Shown here one piece after another: positions 23,607 through 31,966 of a stretch of DNA of 64,000 nucleotides (positions are counted from its first letter, which is position 1; each line of letters opens with the position of its first letter). This DNA is from CAYFRC01 sp050946115 (GTDB lineage Bacteria > Bacillota > Clostridia > Christensenellales > Aristaeellaceae): the NCBI GenBank assembly GCA_050946115.1, contig JBMNUF010000002.1, positions 139,622-203,621 of the forward strand, read 5' to 3'. The notes under the pieces were generated by a model. The model was not told the DNA's origin, did not search any database, and saw only the letters and a program-made list of their open reading frames with translations. A program made the translations under genes and the position numbers.

Positions 23607-26147
23607 ATGTTCAAGAAATGTTTTTCAGTGCTCGCTTTATTGCTTGCGACTGGCCTATTGTTGCTCGTGTTCGGAGCAGCCCCAGCATATGCCGAAGACG
23701 ATATCGAATCCGTAGATTATCTGGCTTTTTCAAAGCTGGCTTATAAAGACTGGAAGATCGACGAAACGGTATCCGGAAAACTGAAAGGTAAGCTCAACAA
23801 GAGCTTTGAGTCCGGTACAAAGATCACATGGGGGCAATTATGCGCAAATATTCTCGATTGGCGAGTTGTCTATACCTCGGATAAATGGAAAGGCGGAAGC
23901 AAAGGCTTTTACGCGGTTACATTTTACAGCGACCGATTGCAAAAGGCGGTCGTGGCATACCGTGGATCCGTATCGTTTAATAAAATGATTGAGGAGAAGG
24001 AAGAATTTAACGAAGATTGGTTGAGAAACAACTTCCCCTACCATGTGGCACATAATTATACAGATCAACTCAATGACGCAACGAAGTATTTCGATAGCAG
24101 TTTTAACGACAGTGGATGCCCGGTGTACGGCGATAAAGACGCATGGTCGTGTTCGGGACACTCACTGGGCGGTGCACTTGCAACGACCGTTTCGATGTCC
24201 ACAGGTGTTTACGCCGAAGTCTTCAATGCTGCTTCGGTGTTTGAAGCATTATACTTGAACTACCCTGACAATATGTCACAATCATTCCACGGCGTAGATC
24301 GATGGAACGTGCTTGCACATGTGCACGCTAAAGATCTTGTCGGTACATGGGAAGATCAGTATCAGTACTTTCCGTTCACATTCAGCGGTTCTAAGGGAAT
24401 CACTCACCTCTCAAAATATCATTCTCTACACAACCTTTTGGATTTATCTGGGAATAGCACTGTAATAAAGCAACCCATGACCAACAAATCAACCCCCTAT
24501 TCCTATCCAATTGCATATGGCTATCACGATGATTTGCATATCGGCACTCACATTTTAGGAGGAAAAATAACCAATAGATCAAATCCATATCGTTTTGAGC
24601 ATGTGCTGTTTCTGGGAACCTCTGGAGACGACAACTTCTCATGGGTTGAGAATGTCGGAAAATTGAGGACGATTGCATACGGAGGCGATGGTAAGGATGT
24701 AATCAAAACCGACGTTCCAATAGTTAATCCTTTCGGTTTATTTCAGAAAAAAACAGGTAGCGATATTATTGTGGGCGGTAAGGGGAATGATGAGCTTGAC
24801 GGAGGTGGTGGCGACGATTTCTACATTTACAACAAAGGCGATGGGACTGACACCATACTGGACGAAGACGGCAACGATACGCTGATCCTACTCAATTTCA
24901 GCAAAGACGACAAAATCGAATTCACCGAGGAAGAAGGTTTAATCCGCGGTTATCTAAACGGCGACGAAGGAATCCTGGTCATATCCGGCAAGCACAAAAA
25001 AGGGGGAGTTACATGCAAAATCGGCGACACAAAAACCATCACGTTGATCGACAAGAAGGGCGTCATCAAGGTGAAATCTGCTACAACCAAAACATACAGC
25101 GAGAAAGCCCCTGCGCCGTCCGGTAAGAAGAGCGTTAAGCGTGTTGAACCGTCTACTTCCAAGCCGGGCAGCACAGGAACACCAAAATCATCCGGCAAGA
25201 AGAGCGTTAAGCGCGTGGAGCCGTCTACACCCAAACCAAGCAGCACAAAAACACCGAAACCATCCGGTAAGAAGAGCGTTAAGCGCGTAGAACCGGAATC
25301 TCGTAGAAAAAGCTCTGATGATTATTATGAATATGATGATTACGATGAATACGACGATTACCAAGATTACGATGAGGAAGAACTGGATACGGAAACACGC
25401 ATAAGGGGATTCTCCGGGAAATGGTATGAGGGAACAGACTATGGCGGAGTGCATGAATATGAGATGGAAGTGACTTACGTCGGAAACTATACCTTCTCCG
25501 TATCCTTCTCAGCATATCGTATCGCAGATTTGACTTTCAAAGCGTATATGGATAACTACAGCAACTACTGCGACTTCGAAATCGAAGATGAGCTTGGTAC
25601 GGCGTGGGGCACATTGCGGAGCACAGGCGACAAGTTGCACGTCACGTTTGAAGATGTCTGCCTTTGGGGTCTAGAAGACCTTTCCGGCACAACTATTGTT
25701 ATGACGCGCGCGGATGATTATAATAACTACGATTATGATGAGTATGACAATTATTATGATTATGAGGACGAAGATGATCTATTCTACGATGAGCCGGACT
25801 ATAACCGCTATATCGGCAACTGGACAGAAAACGGCGGGGTACTCGGTGAAAATTCAGAGTATTTATTGTCTGTTGAGGACTGCAGTAAAAACGGTATGTC
25901 GCTGTGGTTTATAGCGTACCGCTCCACGTATTGTCTGGATTCGGATGTAGGCGCATTCGATTCAGATGGCTGCGCCTTCTTCCAATGGTTCGAAGAATCG
26001 GGAGATGGATATATCTCAGGCGAGGTGGTTCTTAGAGAAAATTTAATCGGAGTATTGGTATATGAATGTACGATTGATGCTATGGAGGAACTTGTCGGCG
26101 AGGTGCTGTATTTCTACCGAGAGGGGACCGGCGATGGTTCATTTTGA
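23607..26147 (+). CDS. secreted lipase-like protein with RTX repeats, KKSVKR linker and two C-terminal beta domains
   Basis: The 846-aa product has a signal peptide (cleavage about A29|E30). An alpha/beta-hydrolase domain (about 36-350) carries the class 3/Mbeg1-like nucleophile SGHSLGGALAT (Ser186) and an upstream VVAYRGSVS oxyanion region. RTX-type Ca2+ repeats follow (about 336-430; GGKGNDELDGGGGDDF at 390-405). A linker of three 24-residue repeats (SGKKSVKRVEPST, about 504-565) and a Tyr/Asp-rich stretch (about 570-594) lead to a beta-rich domain (FSGKWYEGTDYGG), a second Tyr/Asp-rich stretch and a last related domain (YIGNWTENGGVLGE). The start at 23607 follows AAGGAGG. No LPXTG motif or type 1 secretion genes are seen. 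Substrate unknown; lipid ester or peptidoglycan-associated target is only a guess. Confidence 0.75.
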   Translation: MFKKCFSVLALLLATGLLLLVFGAAPAYAEDDIESVDYLAFSKLAYKDWKIDETVSGKLKGKLNKSFESGTKITWGQLCANILDWRVVYTSDKWKGGSKGFYAVTFYSDRLQKAVVAYRGSVSFNKMIEEKEEFNEDWLRNNFPYHVAHNYTDQLNDATKYFDSSFNDSGCPVYGDKDAWSCSGHSLGGALATTVSMSTGVYAEVFNAASVFEALYLNYPDNMSQSFHGVDRWNVLAHVHAKDLVGTWEDQYQYFPFTFSGSKGITHLSKYHSLHNLLDLSGNSTVIKQPMTNKSTPYSYPIAYGYHDDLHIGTHILGGKITNRSNPYRFEHVLFLGTSGDDNFSWVENVGKLRTIAYGGDGKDVIKTDVPIVNPFGLFQKKTGSDIIVGGKGNDELDGGGGDDFYIYNKGDGTDTILDEDGNDTLILLNFSKDDKIEFTEEEGLIRGYLNGDEGILVISGKHKKGGVTCKIGDTKTITLIDKKGVIKVKSATTKTYSEKAPAPSGKKSVKRVEPSTSKPGSTGTPKSSGKKSVKRVEPSTPKPSSTKTPKPSGKKSVKRVEPESRRKSSDDYYEYDDYDEYDDYQDYDEEELDTETRIRGFSGKWYEGTDYGGVHEYEMEVTYVGNYTFSVSFSAYRIADLTFKAYMDNYSNYCDFEIEDELGTAWGTLRSTGDKLHVTFEDVCLWGLEDLSGTTIVMTRADDYNNYDYDEYDNYYDYEDEDDLFYDEPDYNRYIGNWTENGGVLGENSEYLLSVEDCSKNGMSLWFIAYRSTYCLDSDVGAFDSDGCAFFQWFEESGDGYISGEVVLRENLIGVLVYECTIDAMEELVGEVLYFYREGTGDGSF
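25116..25310 (+). repeat. three tandem 72-bp repeats inside the lipase/RTX gene
   Basis: Near-identical units begin with TCCGGTAAGAAGAGCGTTAA-like sequence at 25119, 25191 and 25263. They encode S-G-K-K-S-V-K-R-V-E-P followed by a Ser/Thr/Pro spacer, with a 24-residue period. The units are basic and contrast with the acidic Tyr/Asp-rich segment that follows. Such in-frame DNA repeats can vary in copy number by slippage. Confidence 0.85.
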
Positions 26148-26265
26148 TAAACCATCGAGCAGCATATATATCGTTGATGGCTTCACATTCCAACAACCTG
26201 CCAGCTACCGGACCTGGGCAATCTCCGGTTGAACCGCTCTAACGATAGAATGCGAGGAGAATGGT

Positions 26266-26607
26266 ATGCGCCGTTTCGGTTTTGAGGATATGTTTCTGGC
26301 AGTGGACTTCGTATTGCCGGGCATGGTGGCGGTCTGTCTCGTCGCCAAGTACGGCTTGCTTTGGGTCGGCGCCGTCGCGGTCTTAGAATGGCTGCTACTG
26401 ACGATCTCGAATCGCGCCGGATACAAGGCGCGCAGCGGGATGTATGATGTTTGGAAAGCCGTGTTGACTTCTGTCGGGATCGCATCAGGAGCAAAGCTAT
26501 ACCCCGTGCAATCTTCCCCCATAGCGCTTGGCGTTGCAGCGGTTATTCTTGCCATCGTCATACATGCGGGAGTGTATCGTGCCATGTCAAGCCTCATACG
26601 AAAGTAA
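26266..26607 (+). CDS. small three-helix membrane protein of unknown function
   Basis: The 113-aa protein has about three hydrophobic segments (MFLAVDFVLPGMVAVCLVAK, LLWVGAVAVLEWLLLTI and ALGVAAVILAIVIHAGVY) and basic loops. The ATG at 26266 is six bases after GAGGAG. It lies 118 bases after the lipase/RTX gene in the same direction, without a clear terminator between, so co-expression is plausible. No family is recognised. Confidence 0.65.
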   Translation: MRRFGFEDMFLAVDFVLPGMVAVCLVAKYGLLWVGAVAVLEWLLLTISNRAGYKARSGMYDVWKAVLTSVGIASGAKLYPVQSSPIALGVAAVILAIVIHAGVYRAMSSLIRK

Positions 26608-26629
26608 TGATTGCAGAAATCCTCTCGCC

Positions 26630-27550
26630 TCAGTTCCCGTCGACAAAACGCAAAACGTCCTCCATGACGGTCTGTTTGGCGGGCGAAAGGAGGATTTCGT
26701 GCCGCTGCCCTTCATAGATCTTGAGCGAAACATTTTCATAGCCGCGCCGCCGAATGCTTTCGACGGCATCGTCCAGCCCCTTGCGGCTGACCATACACGG
26801 ATCGTCCTCGCCCGAGATGAAGAGGATCGGAAGGCGGGGATTTTTGCATTTGTCCTTTGCGGGGCGGTATGTATCGCACAGCAGGGTGAACAACCCTTTG
26901 TAGCCATTCAGCGTGAACGGAAAGCCGCACAGAGGGTCTTTGATGTACAAATCGACCTCTGCCGCGTCGATATTCAGCCAGTCGTACTCCGTTCTGCGCG
27001 GTTTGATCGCCTTGCCATATGCACCGAGCGTCATCGCGTCCAAAAGCTTGCTGTGTCCCCTACCGCCGCGAAGCAAGGTCAGAATATCGGCGAGCGCGAT
27101 GCCCGCGCCGACCATCGGATTCGCGGAAGGGCTGCCCGAGAGGATGAGTGTATCGATCTCTGCGTCGTGCGCGCGGGCGTATTCCCTGGCGACGAAGGTG
27201 CCCATGCTGTGTCCGAGCAGCGCGCGCTTTTTGCCGGAAAACCTTGTGCGCGCGACATCCCACACGCGCTGCAAGTCCTCGACCAGCGCCGCGCCTCCGC
27301 CTTCCCCGAAATAGCCGAGGTCCGCTTGTGTCCGTATGCTTGCGCCGTGCCCCCTGTGGTCGTGGATCAGGCAGGCATAGCCATTGTGCGACAAAAACTC
27401 CGCAAAGCCTTCGTACCGCTCCTTGTGCTCCGCCATGCCGTGCGCGATCTGCACGATGCCCCGCATTTCCTTTTCCTGCGGCAGAAACAAAAGCGCATCG
27501 AGCGGCACCTCGTCGTGCGCGGAAATGCATTGAAAACTCTCCCGAACCAT
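26630..27550 (-). CDS. alpha/beta hydrolase, monoacylglycerol lipase/lysophospholipase type
   Basis: The 306-aa serine hydrolase has the oxyanion motif IVQIAHGMAEHKERY, the DHRGHGAS motif, the nucleophile elbow GHSMGTF and late acid/base residues in ISGEDDPCM and GQRHEIL. This pattern is that of the Serine_aminopeptidase_S33/monoglyceride lipase group. The ATG at 27550 is chosen because a GGGGG site lies nine bases upstream; the longer form adds a 15-residue tail over the divergent promoter region. Cytoplasmic, with no signal peptide. The divergent neighbour is an amidohydrolase. Confidence 0.8.
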   Translation of the reverse strand: MVRESFQCISAHDEVPLDALLFLPQEKEMRGIVQIAHGMAEHKERYEGFAEFLSHNGYACLIHDHRGHGASIRTQADLGYFGEGGGAALVEDLQRVWDVARTRFSGKKRALLGHSMGTFVAREYARAHDAEIDTLILSGSPSANPMVGAGIALADILTLLRGGRGHSKLLDAMTLGAYGKAIKPRRTEYDWLNIDAAEVDLYIKDPLCGFPFTLNGYKGLFTLLCDTYRPAKDKCKNPRLPILFISGEDDPCMVSRKGLDDAVESIRRRGYENVSLKIYEGQRHEILLSPAKQTVMEDVLRFVDGN

Positions 27551-27621
27551 TACACAAATCCCCCTTTTTCGTGGTATACTGATATGGATATACAATCGCC
27601 TATCGATCGGAGGAAGCGCAA

Positions 27622-28446
27622 ATGATCTTTGACGCGCACGCGCACATCTTCCCCGATACCATCGCGAAAAAAGCTGCGGATGCTATCGGGAAATTCTACG
27701 GCTATCCCATGTCATGCGACGGAAGAACTTCCTCGCTCCTGCGCGAAATGCAGGAGGCGGGGATTTCCCGCGCACTCGTGCATTCCGTCGCAACGACACC
27801 GCGACAGACGGGCAGCATCAATAATTTCATCGCATCCGCATGCAAAGCATATCCCGAAACCTTTATCGGCTTTATGGCGATGCACCAAAACACGGAACAC
27901 ATGGTGCAGGAAGCCGAGCGCGCCATGTCCATGGGACTTCGGGGTGTAAAAATCCATCCCGACATCCAGCGCTGCGCGCTCGACGACGAAAAATTTTTCC
28001 CGCTGTATGAATGCATCGAAGGCCGCGTGCCGCTGCTCACGCACACGGGCGATACGCGATATGATTTTTCCACTCCAGACCGCGTGCTGCGCCTGCTGAA
28101 GCGCTATCCGCGCCTGACAATGATCTGCGCGCACCTTGCGGGGTACTCCATATGGGATACGGCGCAAGAAAAGCTTGCGGGCGCGGGCGTATATGTCGAT
28201 ACGTGCAGCTCCCTGTTTTTCATGCCGCCCGAAAAGGCCGTAGAGCACATCCGCGCATTCGGAACAGACAAAGTCCTGTTCGGCACGGATTTCCCCATGT
28301 GGAAGGCGACGGAGGAGCTCGCGCGCTTTCATGCCCTGCCGCTCACAGAAGATGAAAAGGCGCGCATCCTGTGGACAAATGCCGCAACGCTGTTTGGACA
28401 AGAACCGGAACCTGTGCGCGAAATGGAATCTGCCGTCCGCGCCTGA
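27622..28446 (+). CDS. amidohydrolase-2 family metal-dependent hydrolase/decarboxylase
   Basis: The 274-aa TIM-barrel protein has the metal site H-A-H (residues 6 and 8), GVKIHPDIQ, the THTGDTRYD and CAHLAG His positions, and a late FGTDFPMW with the metal-binding Asp. The family includes ACMSD-like decarboxylases and lactone or amide hydrolases acting on small cyclic acids. Start after CGGAGGAAG. A TATACT hexamer at 27575-27580 (with TTACAC 18 bases upstream) and a TACAAT at 27591-27596 lie upstream. It faces the sugar kinase gene across a 32-base gap. Confidence 0.8.
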   Translation: MIFDAHAHIFPDTIAKKAADAIGKFYGYPMSCDGRTSSLLREMQEAGISRALVHSVATTPRQTGSINNFIASACKAYPETFIGFMAMHQNTEHMVQEAERAMSMGLRGVKIHPDIQRCALDDEKFFPLYECIEGRVPLLTHTGDTRYDFSTPDRVLRLLKRYPRLTMICAHLAGYSIWDTAQEKLAGAGVYVDTCSSLFFMPPEKAVEHIRAFGTDKVLFGTDFPMWKATEELARFHALPLTEDEKARILWTNAATLFGQEPEPVREMESAVRA

Positions 28447-28478
28447 CGCACACCTGCGAAATAGAAGCAATCGGCTTT

Positions 28479-29378
28479 TTAAACTTTTCCCCCGCGCAGC
28501 ATCGCCAGCGCCGCCTGCGCCGCGCCGTATGCGGGATCCGTATCGAGTGCGCGCATCGCAAAGCGGGGGCCGATTTCCTCCCGAACGAGTTCGCGAATCA
28601 GCCCGCCGCCTGCATCCCAAAGGCTGCCAGAAAGGACGAGGGGCACCCGATCGCCCTCGATGTGCTTGGCGCACGCCAAGATGCTCTCCGCCATGGAATG
28701 TGCCGCGTTTTCGAGGATGCGGCGCGCCGCGTTGTCGCCCATCGCATATGCCTGAAAGCAAATCGGTGAAAACGAGGCGATCAGCGTCTTTCCGCCCTCG
28801 TGCAGTTCCCGAAGTTTTTCCCGCACGGGGCTGCCGAGCCTTTCGGCGCATAGGTCGTAAATCGCGCCCTTTTCGAGCCGCCCGTCCTGCATGCGCAACG
28901 CCGCATTGAGCGTGTTGCGCCCGATGGCATAGCCGCCGCCTTCGTCGCCCAACAGGTAGCCGTCCCCGTCCGCGCGAAACAGCGCCCCGTCCGCCTGAGC
29001 GAACGCCACGGAACCCGTGCCGCACATGGCGACGATGCCGTCGCCATGCCCGATCGAGGCGTATATGGGGTTATACACGTCGCTGTCCACGCGGATTTTT
29101 CCGATGTTCGGATACGCTTTTTTGAGGTATTCCGTATAGTTTTTCGAGTTTTCCGGCACGCCGCAGCCGCTGATGCCCGCGAAAAGGCATTTTGCCTGCC
29201 GCCCGCAAAGCACCGCATCGATCGCGCCTTTGATGTTTTCCATCGCGAGGTCAAACGGCGTTCCCGTCGCGCTCGCAGCGCCTGTCTGCGCCTGCGCAAG
29301 CACGTTTCCCTTTTCGTCGCACAAAACGGCGATCGTATGCGTACCGCCGCTGTCAATTCCGATTACAAGATTTTCCAT
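28479..29378 (-). CDS. BadF/BadG-family ATPase, probable N-acetylglucosamine kinase
   Basis: The 299-aa actin-fold kinase carries the phosphate-1 loop GIDSGGTHTIAV, the phosphate-2 region CGTGSVAF and LGDEGGGYAIGRNTL, with adenosine motif VLSGSLWDAGG. This matches bacterial GlcNAc kinases (NagK type) rather than the iron-sulfur CoA-dehydratase activators. It would feed GlcNAc-6-P to a deacetylase such as the nagA product at 59370. Last gene of a four-gene leftward operon; its ATG is one base after the previous stop codon. Confidence 0.75.
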   Translation of the reverse strand: MENLVIGIDSGGTHTIAVLCDEKGNVLAQAQTGAASATGTPFDLAMENIKGAIDAVLCGRQAKCLFAGISGCGVPENSKNYTEYLKKAYPNIGKIRVDSDVYNPIYASIGHGDGIVAMCGTGSVAFAQADGALFRADGDGYLLGDEGGGYAIGRNTLNAALRMQDGRLEKGAIYDLCAERLGSPVREKLRELHEGGKTLIASFSPICFQAYAMGDNAARRILENAAHSMAESILACAKHIEGDRVPLVLSGSLWDAGGGLIRELVREEIGPRFAMRALDTDPAYGAAQAALAMLRGGKV

Positions 29379-29379
29379 A

Positions 29380-30111
29380 TCAGTACCGCGCCTCTATGTA
29401 TTCCACGATGGGCTTCGGCTTGGACAGCGAGTGTGGATGGTGGTCCACGCCGGGCTTTAGGATTACGCGGATTTCTCCGCCCGCCTGCTCCATTTTTGAA
29501 AGAAACGGCAGCGTATTTTCCTCGATCGGCACCCCGCGATCCGCATCCCCCGCGACGATGAGCACGGGAATGCCCGCCTTGGCGAGGTCTTCCGCATGCT
29601 CCATGGGGTTGCCGCGAAACTCCGCGACCGTATCCTCCGTAAGATGATACCAGGCGAGGCATTCCCGCCAGCATTCCTCGCGCCGCTCCGCCTTCCCCAT
29701 GCCGCCGGGCCAGCTTTTGATATCGAGCACGGGCGCATCGAGATACAGGCACGCGACGTCCTCGGGATGCGCCGCCGCATAGTTGACGCTATACAGCGCG
29801 CCGCGCGAAAAGCCGAACAGCACCGTCTTTTCGCAAAGCCCCATCTCCCGAACGAGAAAGTCGTGAAAACCCTTCATGAGCCGCACCGCCTCGGGGCAGC
29901 CGTACATGTCGCTCACCCGATAATATGCGAGCGCATAGCCGTCCTTCAGCAGCGCGCGGTCGGCATAGTCGAACGCGCCGAAAAACTCCGCGCGCCAAAT
30001 CCACTTTTTGCCGTCGCGCCACGCCTTGGGCAAAACGACGAACCCCGTATGCCCGTTCAGCTCGATCAGAACCCTTTCGTAGCCTTCCCACACTTCCCTG
30101 CCCGTTATCAT
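29380..30111 (-). CDS. alpha/beta hydrolase
   Basis: The 243-aa protein has the nucleophile elbow FGFSRGALYS, an Asp in VAGDADRGVP and the final His in GVDHHPHSLSKP, in the order of an alpha/beta-hydrolase triad. GFSRG differs from the usual GxSxG only in allowed positions. No signal peptide. The family resembles small hydrolases found with sugar-catabolic genes (possible acetyl- or sialyl-ester removal); this is inference from its place before a GlcNAc-kinase-like gene. Ribosome binding site GGAGGGAGG overlaps the upstream stop region. Confidence 0.75.
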   Translation of the reverse strand: MITGREVWEGYERVLIELNGHTGFVVLPKAWRDGKKWIWRAEFFGAFDYADRALLKDGYALAYYRVSDMYGCPEAVRLMKGFHDFLVREMGLCEKTVLFGFSRGALYSVNYAAAHPEDVACLYLDAPVLDIKSWPGGMGKAERREECWRECLAWYHLTEDTVAEFRGNPMEHAEDLAKAGIPVLIVAGDADRGVPIEENTLPFLSKMEQAGGEIRVILKPGVDHHPHSLSKPKPIVEYIEARY

Positions 30112-30126
30112 GTTTGCGCCTCCCTC

Positions 30127-30717
30127 CTACGGCAGCACGCCGCGCAGCTTGCCCTGCTTCGTGCCCTCTACGACGCACAGATACGTCGCCGCGGTGTCGT
30201 ACCGCGCGTCGTGCGCCCGTCCCCCGGTACCGAACCATTCCGCGGTTTTTTCGGAGATGGTTTCCTCCGTCAGCGCGAAGTATTCAGCGAGCTCGGAGAG
30301 CTTGGGCGGCTTCGGGCGCCCCGTATTGACCTTGCGCTTGAGGTTTGCGTCGCTCGTGAAGAAATTCATGGTGCAAAAGGTCGCTATGCGCTTGAGCTTC
30401 ATGCCCAGCCTTTCAAATTCGATGCGGAGGTAGCGGTCGTCCGCCGCGACATTGTGCCCGATCAGCATATCCGCGCCGGAGAAATCCCGAAAGAGTTCCT
30501 CCGCGCGGTCCTCGAAGCGCTCCCCGCCCGAAAGCGCTTCGACCTGCTCCCTGCTCATGCCGTGCACTTCCTGCGCGGTTTCGCTCATGTCGTCCACCGC
30601 GAAAAAGAAGTTTTTCCCGACGACGGAATCCTTTTCCACGATCAAATAGGAAATCTGGCAGATCTGCCCCGGCGTAAGGTCCGTCGCTTCCGTGTCGAAC
30701 ACGATCACGCGCTTCAT
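30127..30717 (-). CDS. DnaQ-like 3'-5' exonuclease (DEDDh)
   Basis: The 196-aa protein shows the exonuclease motifs in order: Exo I VFDTEATDL, Exo II GHNVAADDRYL and Exo III AHDARYDTAAT, with His before the last Asp (DEDDh). It is a stand-alone proofreading-type or RNase T-like nuclease. Its ATG overlaps the stop codon of the aminotransferase gene (ATGA at 30714-30717), so the two are translationally coupled, an unexpected pairing with metabolic genes. Confidence 0.85.
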   Translation of the reverse strand: MKRVIVFDTEATDLTPGQICQISYLIVEKDSVVGKNFFFAVDDMSETAQEVHGMSREQVEALSGGERFEDRAEELFRDFSGADMLIGHNVAADDRYLRIEFERLGMKLKRIATFCTMNFFTSDANLKRKVNTGRPKPPKLSELAEYFALTEETISEKTAEWFGTGGRAHDARYDTAATYLCVVEGTKQGKLRGVLP

Positions 30718-31892
30718 CCGCGCACCGCTTTCGCGAGCCTGTCGAGCGCTTCTTCGATGTTTGCGCGCGGCGTGGCGATGTTCATGCGCATGAAGCAGCG
30801 CCCCTCCTCGCCGAAGCCGAGCCCGTTGCCGAGGGCGATGCAGGCTTTTTGAGAGAGGAAGCGCACCAGTTCCGCGTGCTCCATGCCGAGCTCTCGCATG
30901 TCGAGGAATTTCAGGTACGTGCCCTCAAGAGGTGCCGTTTGAATCTCAGGAAGCGATGCCTTCAGGAAATCGTCGGTATACCTGCTGCTCTCGTCCAGAT
31001 ATAGGATGAGGTTGTCCAGCCACTCTCCGCCATAGGTATATGCCGCCGTCTGCGCGATATAGCCGAACAGGTTGGGGGATGCCGCCATGCAGTCACTCAT
31101 CACGGAGACAATTTTGCAGCGGACGTCCTTATTCGGCGCGATGATCGAGGAATGGCGCAGCGCCGCGAGGTTGAAAGTCTTCGTCGCCGAGGTCAGCATT
31201 ACGCTGTCCTCCGCGCCCTTGACGGTCAGCATCGGCACCTGCTTATAGCCCGGCATCTCAAAGTCCATATGGATTTCGTCCGAGAGGATCTGCACGCCGT
31301 AGCGGTTGCAAAGCGCCGTGAACCGCTCCAATTCGTCCCGCGTCCACACGCGCCCGACGGGATTGTGCGGGTTGCACAGCATGAACACGGAGATATCGCC
31401 CTGTTTGAAGCCGTCCTCCAGATTGTCCAGATCCATCTTCCAGCCGTCCGGCGTATCAAGCAGGGGGCTGATGTACAAATCGTACCCCGCAAGTTTTGGC
31501 ATCGAAAAGAAGGGCCCGTAGCAGGGCGAAAAGATCGCGACGCGGGTGCCTTCTTTCGCCATCGCGCGCAGGCAGAACACCATGGAATCGACCACGCCAT
31601 CGCTCGTCAGAATCCAGTCCTTTTCGACCGAAAGCCCGTGTCGATTCTGCATCCAATCGCGAAACGCGACGAAATGCTTTTCGCCGTATTCCGTGTAACC
31701 GAACGCGCCGTGTTTTGCGCGCTCGACCATCGCGTCGATCACCTGCTGCGGCGTGGAAAAATCCATGTCCGCAACCCAGAGTGCGATCGCATCCCCGTTG
31801 CCGCAAAACCCTTCCAAGCCGTCCCACTTGAGACAGTCCGTGCCGCGGCGATCTACGCCCTTATCGAAAAATTCGCGCCATTTGTCGTTCAT
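30714..31892 (-). CDS. MalY/PatB-type pyridoxal-phosphate C-S lyase/aminotransferase
   Basis: The 392-aa fold-type I PLP enzyme matches MalY/PatB. It has the N-terminal LWVADMDFSTP, CNPHNPVGRVW, SDEIHMDF and the Schiff-base Lys in SATKTFNLAALRHS. These proteins act as cystathionine beta-lyases, and MalY also as a regulator. ATG at 31892 (NDKWREFFDKG) is nine bases from GGAGG, while the upstream ATG at 31901 touches it, so the shorter form is chosen. First gene of the leftward operon; the preceding gene ends in a terminator. Confidence 0.88.
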   Translation of the reverse strand: MNDKWREFFDKGVDRRGTDCLKWDGLEGFCGNGDAIALWVADMDFSTPQQVIDAMVERAKHGAFGYTEYGEKHFVAFRDWMQNRHGLSVEKDWILTSDGVVDSMVFCLRAMAKEGTRVAIFSPCYGPFFSMPKLAGYDLYISPLLDTPDGWKMDLDNLEDGFKQGDISVFMLCNPHNPVGRVWTRDELERFTALCNRYGVQILSDEIHMDFEMPGYKQVPMLTVKGAEDSVMLTSATKTFNLAALRHSSIIAPNKDVRCKIVSVMSDCMAASPNLFGYIAQTAAYTYGGEWLDNLILYLDESSRYTDDFLKASLPEIQTAPLEGTYLKFLDMRELGMEHAELVRFLSQKACIALGNGLGFGEEGRCFMRMNIATPRANIEEALDRLAKAVRG

Positions 31893-31925
31893 GCCGTTCA
31901 TCCTCCAACGTCTGTATTTTTCGCG

Positions 31926-31954
31926 AAAAAAGAGCCTGCACTGAAACAGGCTCT
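31926..31954 (-). terminator. rho-independent terminator of the 31967-32755 gene
   Basis: Minus-strand AGAGCCTG (31954-31947) pairs with CAGGCTCT (31938-31931), followed by TTTTT. It lies just upstream of the PatB-like gene. Confidence 0.85.
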
Positions 31955-31966
31955 TGCGAATCGCCC

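Larger units (their letters stand above)
23130..26610. other. AT-richer island, probable horizontal acquisition
   Basis: Compared with the very GC-rich flanks, this stretch uses many A/T-ending codons (for example AAA, GAT, TAT and ATT runs around 24400-24900 and 25300-25800) and lacks the GCG/CGC richness of neighbouring genes. It holds three genes, at 23395, 23607 and 26266. No integrase, transposase or flanking direct repeat was seen. The composition judgement is by eye. Confidence 0.5.

Noticed and set aside
26528..27625. 365-codon open frame antisense to the alpha/beta hydrolase
   Set aside because: The opposite strand has GHSMG and a complete hydrolase pattern with a good ribosome binding site.
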